Shown: positions 39,036-48,839 of the stretch, piece after piece
Layout: the number at the start of each line of letters is the position of its first letter
Position numbering within the stretch: the first letter of the stretch is position 1
Origin: Pedobacter steynii
Lineage (GTDB): Bacteria > Bacteroidota > Bacteroidia > Sphingobacteriales > Sphingobacteriaceae
DNA: 64,000 bases
Assembly (NCBI RefSeq): GCF_900103665.1
Contig: NZ_FNGY01000001.1
Coordinates: 930,001-994,000, forward strand
Direction: 5' to 3'
Made by a program: the position numbers and the translations under genes
Notes under the pieces: generated by a model
What the model saw: only the letters and a program-made list of their open reading frames with translations
The model's database searches: none
What the model was told of the DNA's origin: nothing

Positions 39036-40514
39036 ATGATAGCGATGAAAAAGATATATATACTATGCATTTTAGCAGGCTTCGGCTTATCGTCCTGCAA
39101 AAAACTGTTAGATGAAAAACCGGCAGGTGTTTTAACAGATAAGAATTATTATCTAAGTGCCGCAGATGCGCAAGCGGCCATTATTGGCGCCTTAAGTCAG
39201 CTACAACCCCAGGGTTATTACCAGCGTACGGCTTATATTATGGGCGAACTTTCCGGCGATTGCCTCGTACCGCTGCTTACCCAAAATCAGGAGCGTATTG
39301 ACATGTACAAGATCGCTTATGCGCCTGCAAATATTGAAATCAATAACTGGTGGGTAAATAGTTATAAGCTGATCAGCAGAACAAATGATATTCTGGCAAA
39401 CGTACCCAATATCAATATGGATGCGGTCGCAAAAAACAATATTCTGGGGAATGCCAGCTTTTTACGCGGCATGGCTTATTTTGACCTGGCAAAAAGTTTT
39501 GGTGATGTTCCCCTGATCACGCATCCCATAGTAGGGGCAAATGATCCGGACTTTTCTCCATCCAGAACTGCTGCGGATAAGGTCTATGCACAGGCTATCG
39601 CCGATTTGTTATTTGCAGAAGCCAATTGTCTGTCTGAAGATAAAATTTCATCCGCCAATAAGGGCATGGTATCCTCAGGAGCAGCAACTGCGATGTTGGC
39701 CAGGGTTTACCTGCAAAGGGGAAGTACTACTTTTGCAGATCCTAATGACAATCAGAATGCACTTGCAGCCTGTAATAAGCTGATCAGTTCCGGAACGTAT
39801 AAGCTGATGTCTAAATATGCGGATGTATTTAACTGGGATATGAAATATTTCCCTCAGCAAACAGAGCATATTTTTGCCGTGCAATTTGGCACCAATAATA
39901 CCACCACCACTCAAAATATAACGGTACGCATGTTTACACCCCTTGCAGGCGGAGGTTCCGGCTCATTTGTCGCCAATCCATATGTTTTTAACACGCTGTA
40001 TACGGCTGAAGATCACATCAGAAAATCATGGAATGTAGCCAACAAGGTAACTGATCCAAAAGGAGTAGTTTCAACCGTTGCTCCCTGGATCAGCAAATAC
40101 CGTGATCCGCAATGGGTGTTGGGGAGCAATAACTCCAGAATGAATTGGATTGTACTGCGTTTCGCAGATGTATTGTTAATGCAATCTGAAGCAATGAACA
40201 ATATTAATCCCGCCGATCCTAATAAATTTAATGGCCTGAATGCCGTGCGCGACCGGGCCGGACTGACCGCTTCGCATTTGAGTCTGGCCAATACACCTTC
40301 TGCTTCAGCCTTTATTGATACGCTGGTTAAAGACCGTGCCCGTGAGCTTTGTGTGGAAGGGCACCGCCGTTGGGACCTGATCAGGTTAGGGCGTTTCAAA
40401 CAGGTAGAAAAAGCCATAAATGACATTACGGTTCAGGACCATCAGTTCTTATTGCCTGTTCCTCAGCCAGAGCGTGACGTAAATCCTAATTTATCACAAA
40501 ATACAGGTTACTGA
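39036..40514 (+). CDS. SusD/RagB-family lipoprotein
   Basis: A 492-aa surface lipoprotein: signal with LAGFGLSSCKKLL lipobox, then the SusD fold including NILGNASFLRGMAYFDLAKS, RFADVLLMQSEAMNNI and the terminal RELCVEGHRRWDLIRLGRF and HQFLLPVPQPERDVNPNLSQ blocks. It partners the SusC protein. The start could be the ATG at 39036 or at 39045 (Met-Lys-Lys, more typical). The next gene follows after ten bases. Confidence 0.94.
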   Translation: MIAMKKIYILCILAGFGLSSCKKLLDEKPAGVLTDKNYYLSAADAQAAIIGALSQLQPQGYYQRTAYIMGELSGDCLVPLLTQNQERIDMYKIAYAPANIEINNWWVNSYKLISRTNDILANVPNINMDAVAKNNILGNASFLRGMAYFDLAKSFGDVPLITHPIVGANDPDFSPSRTAADKVYAQAIADLLFAEANCLSEDKISSANKGMVSSGAATAMLARVYLQRGSTTFADPNDNQNALAACNKLISSGTYKLMSKYADVFNWDMKYFPQQTEHIFAVQFGTNNTTTTQNITVRMFTPLAGGGSGSFVANPYVFNTLYTAEDHIRKSWNVANKVTDPKGVVSTVAPWISKYRDPQWVLGSNNSRMNWIVLRFADVLLMQSEAMNNINPADPNKFNGLNAVRDRAGLTASHLSLANTPSASAFIDTLVKDRARELCVEGHRRWDLIRLGRFKQVEKAINDITVQDHQFLLPVPQPERDVNPNLSQNTGY

Positions 40515-40524
40515 CCTATCTGTT

Positions 40525-41721
40525 ATGAGGTATAAACTTGCCATTCTATCTATACTCTTATCCTTAAGTTTCAGTGGTTTTGCTCAGCATAAAACCAATA
40601 GAACTGCTTTTATACTACTTGATGAGCAAACGCTGCTTGATTGTAAACAAGAATATCAACGCAAGGATGCCGCTATGGTAAGCCAGGTTAATGAATTGAT
40701 TGTCAACGCTGACAGTTTGCTCGCCGCCGGACCTTACTCTGTTACCTTTCATAAAACTAAACTGGCTTCGAGCGGTAATCAGCAAGATTACATCAGTCAG
40801 GCACCTTATTGGTGGCCAGACCCCTCAAAAAAAGATGGCAGACCCTATATCCGTAAAGATGGCCTCCGTAATCCTGAGATCTATTTATTGAATGATGGAA
40901 GTCAGATGGGGAAAATGTGTAGCAATGTACAGCAATTAACATTGGCCTTTTACTTTACAGGCAACGAGAAATATGCAGCAAAAGTTAAAAATTTGCTGCA
41001 AGTCTGGTTTATTGCCTCCGATACCAGGATGAACCCTAATTTAAATTATGCACAGTATATTCCGGGGCTTAATGAGGGACGGGGGATTGGCATTATTGAA
41101 ACTATCGGCTTAACCAATATTCCGGATATGCTGGCGATTCTTCAATCCAGTAAAAATATAAATGCCGATTTAGTAAGGGGCATAAAAAAATGGTATAAGC
41201 AATATTTAAACTGGCTGCAAACCAGTAAAAATGGCAAATCAGAACGCGCCCAGATTAATAATCATGGGACTTACTATGATTTGCAGGTGGTCAACTATGC
41301 CCTGTTTACCGGTAATGAGGCATTGGCTGCCCGCACGCTGAAAACGTCTACCATTTTGAGGATCGACCAGCAATTTACCACCGATGGCTTACAGCCTTTA
41401 GAGCTGGTCCGGACCAAATCATGGGGATATAGCAATATGAACCTTTTGGGCTGGTGTAAGCTGGCTATCATGGCCAAACGGATAAACATCGATCTTTGGC
41501 ATGAGCAAACTGAAGACGGCAAGGGGATTAAAACAGCTATTGCCTGGCTGATGCCTTATGCTTTAAAAGAGAAAGCATGGCGTTATGACCAAATAGAACC
41601 CTTTAGTTATGGTACATTTGGTCGGATCGCTGAGGCCGCTGCTGTTGCCTATCCGGAAATTTCTTTTAAAGCGTTTTTAGAAGAACATCCGGTAATGAAT
41701 CCATTGCAAAACCTTAATTAA
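40525..41721 (+). CDS. Alginate_lyase-fold polysaccharide lyase, PL38-like
   Basis: A 398-aa secreted protein: signal peptide (AILSILLSLSFSGFAQ), then an (alpha/alpha) toroid of the alginate_lyase type (PF05426). The blocks YISQAPYWWPDPSKKDG, NVQQLTLAFYFTGNEKYAAK, NNHGTYYDLQVVNYALFTG and WGYSNMNLLGWCKLA match this family, and the first resembles PL38, for which endo-beta-1,4-glucuronan lyase activity is known. It should cleave a uronate-rich chain by beta-elimination (His/Tyr in NNHGTYYD likely catalytic). It lies between SusD and the CE15-like gene with 10-base spacers, one operon. Confidence 0.8.
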   Translation: MRYKLAILSILLSLSFSGFAQHKTNRTAFILLDEQTLLDCKQEYQRKDAAMVSQVNELIVNADSLLAAGPYSVTFHKTKLASSGNQQDYISQAPYWWPDPSKKDGRPYIRKDGLRNPEIYLLNDGSQMGKMCSNVQQLTLAFYFTGNEKYAAKVKNLLQVWFIASDTRMNPNLNYAQYIPGLNEGRGIGIIETIGLTNIPDMLAILQSSKNINADLVRGIKKWYKQYLNWLQTSKNGKSERAQINNHGTYYDLQVVNYALFTGNEALAARTLKTSTILRIDQQFTTDGLQPLELVRTKSWGYSNMNLLGWCKLAIMAKRINIDLWHEQTEDGKGIKTAIAWLMPYALKEKAWRYDQIEPFSYGTFGRIAEAAAVAYPEISFKAFLEEHPVMNPLQNLN

Positions 41722-41731
41722 TGCCCTGCGC

Positions 41732-42997
41732 ATGAAGAGATCAGTCCTGCTGTTTTTAATTTTTATTTGTGCTTCGGGCATCCGTACTTATGCTCAGCAA
41801 CAACTAATTAATGGAAAATTAGTTCCGGCAGTGCTTAGGATGAAAAACGGGGATAGCGTGACCACGATTAAACAGTGGGAAGAGAAACGCAGGCCCGAAC
41901 TGATCGACTTTTTTAGGAAAGAAATGTATGGGCAGTCGCCCGGGAAGCCAACTCAGCTTACTTTTAAGGTATTTGATTCCGATAAAAAAGCTTTGGGTGG
42001 TAAAGCGACCCGTAAGCAAATTGCCGTATATTTTGAAGGCAACAAGGATGTTGAAATGGGTATACTGTTATATATCCCAAATCAGGTAAAGCATAAAGTG
42101 CCGGCTTTTGTCTCCTTAAACTTCTTTGGAAACCAATCTGTTCATCCCGATACTTCCATCAAATTGCCAACCGGCCGGATGGTCCTGGAGGGGCAGGGGG
42201 TGGTCAATCATTTAGCTACAGCAGCCAGCCGTGGCAGTGATACTGCCCGATGGCCAATAGAGATGATCCTGGATAAAGGATATGCTATTGCAACGGTCTA
42301 TTATGGTGATATTGATCCGGATAACAGGACAGAAATTACAACTGGTGTACGTAGTCTTTACCCTGATCTGCAAAATAGAGCGGATAATTTCGGTACCATT
42401 GCTGCCTGGGCCTGGGGGCTTAGCCGGGCAATGGATTATCTGGAAACCGATAAAAGAATTGACTCAAAACGCATTGCAGTGCTTGGTTTGTCCAGGTTAG
42501 GAAAGGCTGCTTTATGGGCCGGTGCAACTGATGAGCGTTTTACCCTAACGATTAGTAATGAATCGGGGGCAGGTGGTGCAAAATTATTCCATTCCATCGC
42601 AGGTGAATCCATTCGGAAACTTTGCACTAAGTTTCCAAACTGGTATTGTCGTAATTTCAATAAGTATATAGACAGAGATGATGTATTGCCATTCGATCAG
42701 CATATGGTGATCTCATTGGTTGCCCCACGTCCTGTCTATATCGCCAGTGCATCAGAAGATCTCAACAGCAATCCGGAAGGCGAATTTTGGGGAGCGAAAG
42801 GAGCGGATCCGGTGTACCGCCTGCTGAATACAAATGGATTGCCGGCTGCTTCCTGGCCAGCCATAAATACACCCATCACTGGACGCATTGCCTATCATAA
42901 CCGCTCCGGAAAACACGATATCACAAATTACGACTGGATCCAGTTTCTGAATTTTGCAGATCGATATTTAAAGGATCAATATCCGGTTGACCGCTGA
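41732..42997 (+). CDS. CE15-like glucuronoyl esterase
   Basis: A 421-aa secreted alpha/beta hydrolase (signal ending GIRTYAQ). The nucleophile elbow AVLGLSRLGKAALWAGATD corresponds to the CE15 GCSRxGK motif, with Ser in GLSRLGK; SNESGAGGAKLF and the terminal HNRSGKHDITNYDW supply the acid and catalytic His. CE15 enzymes split esters between glucuronic acid and alcohols. Together with the upstream lyase this suggests a glucuronate-containing glycan. The gene ends on base 42997, directly abutting the stop codon of the convergent UvrA-like gene. Confidence 0.85.
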   Translation: MKRSVLLFLIFICASGIRTYAQQQLINGKLVPAVLRMKNGDSVTTIKQWEEKRRPELIDFFRKEMYGQSPGKPTQLTFKVFDSDKKALGGKATRKQIAVYFEGNKDVEMGILLYIPNQVKHKVPAFVSLNFFGNQSVHPDTSIKLPTGRMVLEGQGVVNHLATAASRGSDTARWPIEMILDKGYAIATVYYGDIDPDNRTEITTGVRSLYPDLQNRADNFGTIAAWAWGLSRAMDYLETDKRIDSKRIAVLGLSRLGKAALWAGATDERFTLTISNESGAGGAKLFHSIAGESIRKLCTKFPNWYCRNFNKYIDRDDVLPFDQHMVISLVAPRPVYIASASEDLNSNPEGEFWGAKGADPVYRLLNTNGLPAASWPAINTPITGRIAYHNRSGKHDITNYDWIQFLNFADRYLKDQYPVDR

Positions 42998-45247
42998 TCA
43001 TGCCAGGTGTTTTCTCAAATATTTGGCCGTTTCGGAGTGTTTATCTTTTAATAATTGCGCTACTGTCCCTTCAAAAACCAGCGCTCCGCCATATTTACCT
43101 GCACCAGGACCAATGTCAATAATCCAGTCCGCTTGCGAAATAATGTCAAGATTATGTTCAATAACCAGGAGCGTATTGCCCTCATCAACCAATTTATTTA
43201 AAATACGCATCAACCTTTCGGTGTCCGATGGATGTAATCCTGTACTGGGTTCATCCAGCACCAGAATATTTTCTCCTCCCTTCAGTTCCCTGCTGAGTTT
43301 TAGCCGCTGCATTTCTCCTCCTGAAAACGAATTAAGGCGTTGCCCCAATTTCAAATAACTTAAGCCCAGTTCTGAGAGTAAGCTGAAATACGCCAGAAAA
43401 TCAGGGTCCTCAAAAAAGGCCTCCGCTTCTTCTACCGTTAAGTTCATGACCTCTGCAATATTTTTATGCTTAAATTTATATTTTAAAACATTGGGGTTAA
43501 ATCCAGTTCCATTGCATACTTCGCAAGGTAGCTCGATATCGTCCATGAATGCCAGGTCAATTTTTTCGATACCCAGTCCTTTGCAGTTCGGACAAGCACC
43601 CTTACTATTGCTGCTGAAAAATTGATTGCTCGTCTGGTTGGCCTCTGCAAATAGCTTTCTTATTTTATCCGAAATTCCCAAATAAGTCAGCAGTGTAGAT
43701 CTTGAATGTCCAGCGATAGGAGACTGATCAATAATGATCACTTCAGGAATCTGAACCGGCAAAACCCTGCTGATCAGGGTACTCTTACCTGATCCCGCAA
43801 TACCTGTAACCACCGATAACACACGCTTGGGGATTTCAACAGAAATGTTTTTTAAATTATACAAACTCGCATTTTCAATTTTTATGGATCCGATCCCTTT
43901 ACGTGGATTCATTTTGTACCTGCGTTCGTTCGAAAAATATTTACCGGTCTTACCTTCTGAAGTCTTGAGATTCCTGAAGTTACCCTGATAAATGATCTCG
44001 CCGCCGTGGATCCCTGAAAATGGGCCCATGTCAACAATATGATCGGCAATCTTGATGATGTCAGGATCGTGCTCCACAATAAGTACCGTATTTCCCTTTT
44101 CCTTTATTTGTTGGATGATCTGGGAAATATGGTCCAGATCTTTTGCATGAAGGCCAATGCTGGGTTCATCAAATATGTATAACAGATCTTCCAGACTGTT
44201 TCCCAAATGCCTCACCATTTTGATGCGCTGTGATTCCCCGCCCGACAAAGAATTCGTTGCTCTGTCTAGTGTAAGGTATTGAAGTCCAATGGTAACTACG
44301 TTTTCAAGCTTTTTTTTAAGTTCATTTAATATGGTTTCAAACGACTTTGAGGAGAGCGACTGTACAAATTCCAGCAGCTCTTCCATCGGAAGCGCTGCAC
44401 ATTGAGCGATATCTTTTCCTGCGATCTTACAGGATAGCACTTTTTTGTTTAGCCTTTTGCCCTTACAATCCGGGCAACTTTCTGATATGATGATCTTTTG
44501 CAGGTCCTTTTTCCTCCTTTGGTGTTCTTTGGATTCCTTTTTTAAAAAGTCGTTCTCTATTCTCCTGATCAGCCCGATATAGCGCATGGTCTTTCCCCAG
44601 GATTTATCCGGATGTTCAGGCTTATGTTCCTCTGCATGGAGCAGTAGTTCCCATTCTTCCTTTGTGAAATCTTTAAGTTTTTTATCACCATCAAAGTAGC
44701 CCGAACGGGTGTATCTGAGCCACCTGTAGCCTCCGGGCTGAAATGTCGGAAATAAAATAGCGCCTTCGTTCAAGGACTTGTTTTTATCCAGAAGCTGGTT
44801 AATATCTATTCTGCAGACGTAGCCCAGGCCTTCACAAACCGGGCACATCCCCTGAGGATTATTGAAGGAAAATACACTTGAATAGCCGACAAAGGGTTTG
44901 CCCAGCCTCGAAAATAGCAGTCGTAAGGAGGCCTGGATATCAGTGGCCGTTCCAACGGTTGACCTTGCGTTTCCTCCAAGCCGCTTTTGATTGATAATTA
45001 CAGGCACATTTAAATGTTCGATTTTATCGACATCTGCAACGCCAATATGATTTAAACGGTTTCGTGTAAAGCTGTTCTGCGTTTCGTTGATCTGACGTTG
45101 TGCTTCAGCGCCGATGGTTTCAAAGACAAGTGAGGACTTTCCGGAACCTGAAACACCGGTAAAAACAGTGATCAGGTTCTTAGGTATTTCTAATGAAATA
45201 TTTTTCAGGTTATTCTGACGGGCACCAAATATTTTTATCGTTCTCAT
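42998..45247 (-). CDS. UvrA2-like ABC ATPase
   Basis: A 749-aa UvrA paralogue, shorter than the ~940-aa housekeeping UvrA. Two ABC modules are visible: Walker [16 protein letters not shown] and [13 protein letters not shown], signature sequences [11 protein letters not shown] and [11 protein letters not shown], and Walker B segments [13 protein letters not shown] and [12 protein letters not shown]. Zinc-binding pairs occur in [28 protein letters not shown] and CEVCNGTGF. The shortening affects the UvrB-binding and insertion region. Such class-II or III UvrA proteins are linked to resistance to DNA-binding drugs rather than standard nucleotide excision repair. Confidence 0.88.
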   Translation of the reverse strand: MRTIKIFGARQNNLKNISLEIPKNLITVFTGVSGSGKSSLVFETIGAEAQRQINETQNSFTRNRLNHIGVADVDKIEHLNVPVIINQKRLGGNARSTVGTATDIQASLRLLFSRLGKPFVGYSSVFSFNNPQGMCPVCEGLGYVCRIDINQLLDKNKSLNEGAILFPTFQPGGYRWLRYTRSGYFDGDKKLKDFTKEEWELLLHAEEHKPEHPDKSWGKTMRYIGLIRRIENDFLKKESKEHQRRKKDLQKIIISESCPDCKGKRLNKKVLSCKIAGKDIAQCAALPMEELLEFVQSLSSKSFETILNELKKKLENVVTIGLQYLTLDRATNSLSGGESQRIKMVRHLGNSLEDLLYIFDEPSIGLHAKDLDHISQIIQQIKEKGNTVLIVEHDPDIIKIADHIVDMGPFSGIHGGEIIYQGNFRNLKTSEGKTGKYFSNERRYKMNPRKGIGSIKIENASLYNLKNISVEIPKRVLSVVTGIAGSGKSTLISRVLPVQIPEVIIIDQSPIAGHSRSTLLTYLGISDKIRKLFAEANQTSNQFFSSNSKGACPNCKGLGIEKIDLAFMDDIELPCEVCNGTGFNPNVLKYKFKHKNIAEVMNLTVEEAEAFFEDPDFLAYFSLLSELGLSYLKLGQRLNSFSGGEMQRLKLSRELKGGENILVLDEPSTGLHPSDTERLMRILNKLVDEGNTLLVIEHNLDIISQADWIIDIGPGAGKYGGALVFEGTVAQLLKDKHSETAKYLRKHLA

Positions 45248-45418
45248 GCTGGATTTTCAAATTGGTTACGTGCATACACGCTGCAAAAATAGTTCCGGCC
45301 TGTGACAACGGTATGTCAAGGGGGATAAATTCAGATTGGCTTAAAGTTTATTTTTATTATTAAGATAATTTATTTCATATTTATTTGTTTTTGTTGCGTG
45401 TAATGCATAGGTTAGCTT

Positions 45419-46378
45419 ATGAAACATCCTGTTATAACACCCGGTGCTATTTCCCCATTCATTGACCCGCTTACAGATTTTGGTTTTAAACATCTTTTAG
45501 GGAGTGAGCCCAATAAAGAAATTATGATTGCTTTTCTGAATGCCATTTTTGCAGGAAAAAAGGAAATCGTGGATTTGGTTTTTAGTCCGACGGAATATGC
45601 TGGAAGCACTGATGGGTACAGGAAAGTCTTTTTTGATCTGATGTGTACGGGAAAAGACGGTGATCAGTTTGTTATTGAAATGCAACGTAGAGAGCAAGAA
45701 TATTTTCATGACCGTTGCATTTATTATTTATCGAGATTAATTAGCGGGCAGCTCCCGAAAGGAGCATCCAATTGGGATATAGAACAACTTAAGGAGGTGT
45801 ATCTAATCGCGATATTGGAGTTCAAATTTAAAAACAACGATGATGACCGTTATTTACATGACATCGCCTTAATGAACAAAGATACAGGTAAAGTTTTCTA
45901 TGATAGATTGGGGTTTAAATTCCTGGAATTACCTAATTTTGATAAGGAGGTCCATGAATTGAAATCAGACCTGGACAAATGGTTTTATATTCTTAAAAAT
46001 ATGAGCCAAATGGAAAAGATACCAGTGTACCTCAATGAAGGAATCTTTGAAAAATTATTTAAAATCGCAGAGGTGAGTAAATTAACAGAAGAGCAACGGA
46101 AAATTTATGAATCTAACTTAAAGGCCAAGCGGGATTATGAGAATACCATTGCTTTCGCCAGAAAAGAAGAAGGAGCAAAGGCCAGGGAGTTAGGCCGGGA
46201 AGAAGGTATAGAGTTAGGCCGGGAGGAAGGTATAGAGTTAGGCCGAGAGGAAGGTATAGAGTTAGGTCAGCTAAAAGAAAAACTGGCAACGGCTCTTGAA
46301 TTAAAAGAAACAGGATGGCCAGTTGATCAAATTTCAAAAATCACAAAGCTTTCCATTGAAGAAATTGAGAAATTATAG
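45419..46378 (+). CDS. Rpn family PD-(D/E)XK nuclease (transposase-like)
   Basis: A 319-aa protein of the Rpn / 'PD-(D/E)XK nuclease family transposase' group: FIDPLTDFGFKHLLGSEPNK at the N-terminus, then VFFDLMCTGKDGDQFVIEMQ as the nuclease core (Asp, Glu-x-Gln), and DRCIYYLSRLISGQL. Rpn proteins are DNA endonucleases that promote RecA-independent recombination and some serve in phage defence. The C-terminus carries 3.5 copies of an 8-residue repeat (REEGIELG) that differs in number among relatives. No inverted terminal repeats were seen, so mobility is unproven. Confidence 0.88.
   Translation: MKHPVITPGAISPFIDPLTDFGFKHLLGSEPNKEIMIAFLNAIFAGKKEIVDLVFSPTEYAGSTDGYRKVFFDLMCTGKDGDQFVIEMQRREQEYFHDRCIYYLSRLISGQLPKGASNWDIEQLKEVYLIAILEFKFKNNDDDRYLHDIALMNKDTGKVFYDRLGFKFLELPNFDKEVHELKSDLDKWFYILKNMSQMEKIPVYLNEGIFEKLFKIAEVSKLTEEQRKIYESNLKAKRDYENTIAFARKEEGAKARELGREEGIELGREEGIELGREEGIELGQLKEKLATALELKETGWPVDQISKITKLSIEEIEKL
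46187..46270 (+). repeat. 24-bp tandem repeat within the Rpn gene
   Basis: Three full 24-base copies start at 46187, 46211 and 46235 and a half copy at 46259-46270, differing by one or two bases. Each encodes ELGREEGI in frame. It extends the charged linker near the C-terminus and can change length by slippage without breaking the frame. Confidence 0.9.
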
Positions 46379-46400
46379 TTTTACCTTTCGGAGCATAAAA

Positions 46401-46430
46401 ACAGAACCTGTCTAATCAGCCAGGCTCTGT
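46401..46430. terminator. Probable terminator after Rpn gene
   Basis: ACAGAACCTG and CAGGCTCTGT form a stem with one internal mismatch around a ten-base loop, 22 bases after the Rpn stop codon. It may serve both this gene and the convergent lyase. Confidence 0.5.
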
Positions 46431-46509
46431 CGTTTAAAGATTGCCTCTGCAATATGCAATGATTTTAAGTCGGCTGTTGCAGCGGCTTTATTTGGATAAT
46501 GTTGCCCGT

Positions 46510-47388
46510 TTATTGTAAGGGAAGTTTGATGATCCGGATATTGTCGTGGTAAGCAATCCGTGTAAGGCCTTCTTGGGTTCCATAAACGCCCCATTTAATG
46601 TATCCCAGATTTCCCACAGCCACGTTTCCGGCAAAAGTGCGGTAGTTTGTTTTTTCATCTACGAGTACATAGTTGCTTTGCCCTGGTAGTTTCATGTAAG
46701 TTCTCATATATCCTGTAGCACTATCGGCCCATAAAACATCTACCCTGAAATGCATCCATTGATTTACATAAAGCTGCAGGTTCGGTATAATATCTTTTAT
46801 CGAAGAGGAGCCTTCATATCGTAACCGCATCGCGTTTCTTGCTGTGCGAAACTGAAGGGGAACACCGGATCCGGTGGTTGAATTACCGGATACTTTTAAC
46901 TGAAAAACGTTGGTTTCGTAAGTAGGTCCTGAAACCCATGGCGTCCAGTCCTTCAGCAATACGCTAAACTCGTAACGACGTTCATCTCCCGGAAAAAACC
47001 GGGCACTTGGTATGGCTACCGCATCGCTTTCGCTTCTAATGGACCCGTCCGACAAGTAATCAGGATCGCCATAAACAATTTTATGGGCAATGGCATAGTT
47101 ACTCCCATTACCTGCAGGGTTGACCATGTAAACCGCATCGGCCGCCGGGGCATGTGTGCCAGTTACACCGGTAATGCCAGAGCTAGTGGTTCCGTTTTCA
47201 TAGTTTACATCCAGAATTACATCACCGTTATTAAATGTAGAATCTTGCTCATTAGTGATTTTTTTACCAGTTAAATTGCCGTCTTGTACCTGGTTTTTTA
47301 ATTCAGTTTCATTTTTGCTGCAGGCAGTTGTGAAAAACAACAGGGCAACAACTAAGTACTTTTGGAGATTAATTTGTGTTTTTTTCAT
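46510..47388 (-). CDS. Polysaccharide lyase lipoprotein (heparinase-I/PL20-like fold)
   Basis: A 292-aa lipoprotein (signal with LFFTTACSKNE). The mature part is a single beta-jelly-roll of the Polysacc_lyase type (PF14099), with YEFSVLLKDWTPWVSGPTY, FQLKVSG, QFRTARNAMRLRYEG, YVNQWMHFRVDVLW and GYIKWGVYGTQEG. Families PL13 (heparin) and PL20 (glucuronan) share this fold. Given the PL38-like lyase and CE15-like esterase nearby, a glucuronan-type substrate is plausible but not shown. It is monocistronic. Confidence 0.75.
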   Translation of the reverse strand: MKKTQINLQKYLVVALLFFTTACSKNETELKNQVQDGNLTGKKITNEQDSTFNNGDVILDVNYENGTTSSGITGVTGTHAPAADAVYMVNPAGNGSNYAIAHKIVYGDPDYLSDGSIRSESDAVAIPSARFFPGDERRYEFSVLLKDWTPWVSGPTYETNVFQLKVSGNSTTGSGVPLQFRTARNAMRLRYEGSSSIKDIIPNLQLYVNQWMHFRVDVLWADSATGYMRTYMKLPGQSNYVLVDEKTNYRTFAGNVAVGNLGYIKWGVYGTQEGLTRIAYHDNIRIIKLPLQ

Positions 47389-47631
47389 GGTGATTATTTG
47401 GTTAGGAATGATTGTTTTGCTGCTAAGTCAACACCAGGAAATCCTATGATTTGATGATGCCGGTTTTAGGTTGAATCTTTATTAATTGTTTATCTTGTTT
47501 TATAAAATTAAGGAAACAAGAATATAGTCACTTTTGATTATGATCATAAATGTTTAGAAATCGGTTAACGTTTAATTTTTTGCTCCCATGTTATTTGTCC
47601 GCAGTACATCTTTGACTTTACTCCATCGCCG

Positions 47632-48021
47632 ATGAAAATTACAAACCTTGTTGATCTGTTTACTATTCTTCCTGAAGAAGAAAGAATAATTGTAGATGTA
47701 TTGAGACAGATAATTATTGAATCGCTTCCTGAATACTGCAAAGAGAAAATATCATACAATGTTCCATTTTTTTACGGCAACAAAGGTATATGTATTATTT
47801 GGCCTTCAACTGTTCCGAGAGGAGGTATCAAAAAAGGAGTTCTCTTAGGTTTTTGGTATGGACACAGATTAAATGATCAGGATTGCTTTCTGTCTCACGG
47901 AATAAACAAGCAAATTTTTTATAAAATCTATCAAAGCCCGGAGGAGATTGATGAAAACCCAATAAAAAAGCTTTTAAAAGAAGCGATCAAATTAGACGGT
48001 ACTTTCAAAAAAGTATTCTAG
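47632..48021 (+). CDS. DUF1801 family protein
   Basis: A 129-aa protein of the YdhG/DUF1801 fold: EERIIVDVLRQIIIESLPEY, EKISYNVPFFYGNKGICIIW and GVLLGFWYGHRLND. Small intracellular proteins of unknown activity; the fold binds metal or small ligands in relatives. Length fits. It is immediately followed by a convergent hypothetical gene. Confidence 0.83.
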   Translation: MKITNLVDLFTILPEEERIIVDVLRQIIIESLPEYCKEKISYNVPFFYGNKGICIIWPSTVPRGGIKKGVLLGFWYGHRLNDQDCFLSHGINKQIFYKIYQSPEEIDENPIKKLLKEAIKLDGTFKKVF

Positions 48022-48027
48022 ACTGCC

Positions 48028-48489
48028 TTATTTATCCATGAGGAGTCCGTTAAAGGAAATCGTTTCCCCGCGATGCGGATCTGGAAGTTCAGAAGAGCCG
48101 ATGTTTGGATTTACAATGGCTAGTATTCCATCGTCGTCGACAAAGAGTCCTGAATAGTAGGTGGAATCGCCGAGTCGTACAATGCTTCTGCGTTCGGATT
48201 CCTGCAGCGCTACCATCCAGAATATAGGTTCCGGATCATTAAGCCTGGCTTTTGCTTCAGCGTATATTTTGTCCCAGTCGCTGCCTACTTTGGAAAGCAG
48301 GAATTTAAACAGGGGGGTATAATCGTATCCGTATTTGCCGCTTGTCATGGATTTGTGGTTGCGGTCATCATTCAGGAATGCTTTGCTGTGTCGCTGATAC
48401 CGGTATTCACTGCCGGTTGATACGTTGTATTTATTGGATAGGGATACCTTGTTTTCTTTGCGGTAAAGGGGTTTGATGCGGTTGTTCAT
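48028..48489 (-). CDS. Hypothetical protein
   Basis: A 153-aa soluble protein with basic, lysine- and tyrosine-rich N-terminal half (KENKVSLSNKYNVSTGSEYR) and a second half with FKFLLSKVGSDWDKIYAEAK. The phrase VGSDWDKIYAEAKARL resembles a conserved block in small proteins near Bacteroidota toxin or defence loci, but I cannot name a family. No signal peptide. It lies at the border of the cassette-like array. Confidence 0.6.
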   Translation of the reverse strand: MNNRIKPLYRKENKVSLSNKYNVSTGSEYRYQRHSKAFLNDDRNHKSMTSGKYGYDYTPLFKFLLSKVGSDWDKIYAEAKARLNDPEPIFWMVALQESERRSIVRLGDSTYYSGLFVDDDGILAIVNPNIGSSELPDPHRGETISFNGLLMDK

Positions 48490-48682
48490 GGTGTGGATAC
48501 TGGCTGGTCTGGCTGGAATAAAGATCGTGAAATTTCCGGTAGGGCACTGGAAGAATTGAATAAAGTGAAATTTTGGTAAAAGGGAGAAGTATATATCTGG
48601 ACTGGTTTAGGGGTAAACGTTCTTGACAACATAAAAAGAGTTAATAAACAGAAATTCAAACAACTAAACAAGGAAATAAAGG

Positions 48683-48818
48683 GCAGCTAACAAGGGTTTT
48701 GCAATAGTAGGGCGAAACTGCAAAGTTTAACGGTAGTTCTTCGATTCAACATTTGTACAAAATTGAAGATTTGTGCTTAAATTACCCCACCATCGCAAAG
48801 CCCCAAAACGTTAGCTGC
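48683..48818 (+). repeat. attC-like site 0 (left end of cassette array)
   Basis: GCAGCTAAC (48683-48691) pairs with GTTAGCTGC (48810-48818). Inside, 48694-48712 pairs with 48785-48803 over 19 positions with only four differences, all A/G or T/C transitions that keep wobble pairing. A variable ~70-base part fills the tip. This is the R''-L''...L'-R' layout of integron attC sites, with cleavage expected within GTT at 48810. The block CCCCACCATCGCAAAGCCCC (48785-48804) recurs exactly in site 2. Confidence 0.65.
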
Positions 48819-48839
48819 AATATAGCGCCCCGACACATT

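Noticed and set aside
45419-46378. Calling the Rpn gene an insertion sequence
   Set aside because: No terminal inverted repeats or target-site duplication flank it; only the nuclease gene is supported.
46412-46594. 60-codon minus-strand frame downstream of the lyase gene
   Set aside because: It overlaps the lyase 3' end and the terminator after the Rpn gene; no family or signal recognised.
48490-48600. Plus-strand fragment coding for GWSGWNKDREISGRALEEL
   Set aside because: It looks protein-like and ends with a stop before the first attC-like site, but the upstream part lies antisense to another gene and no start is present; too short to call.
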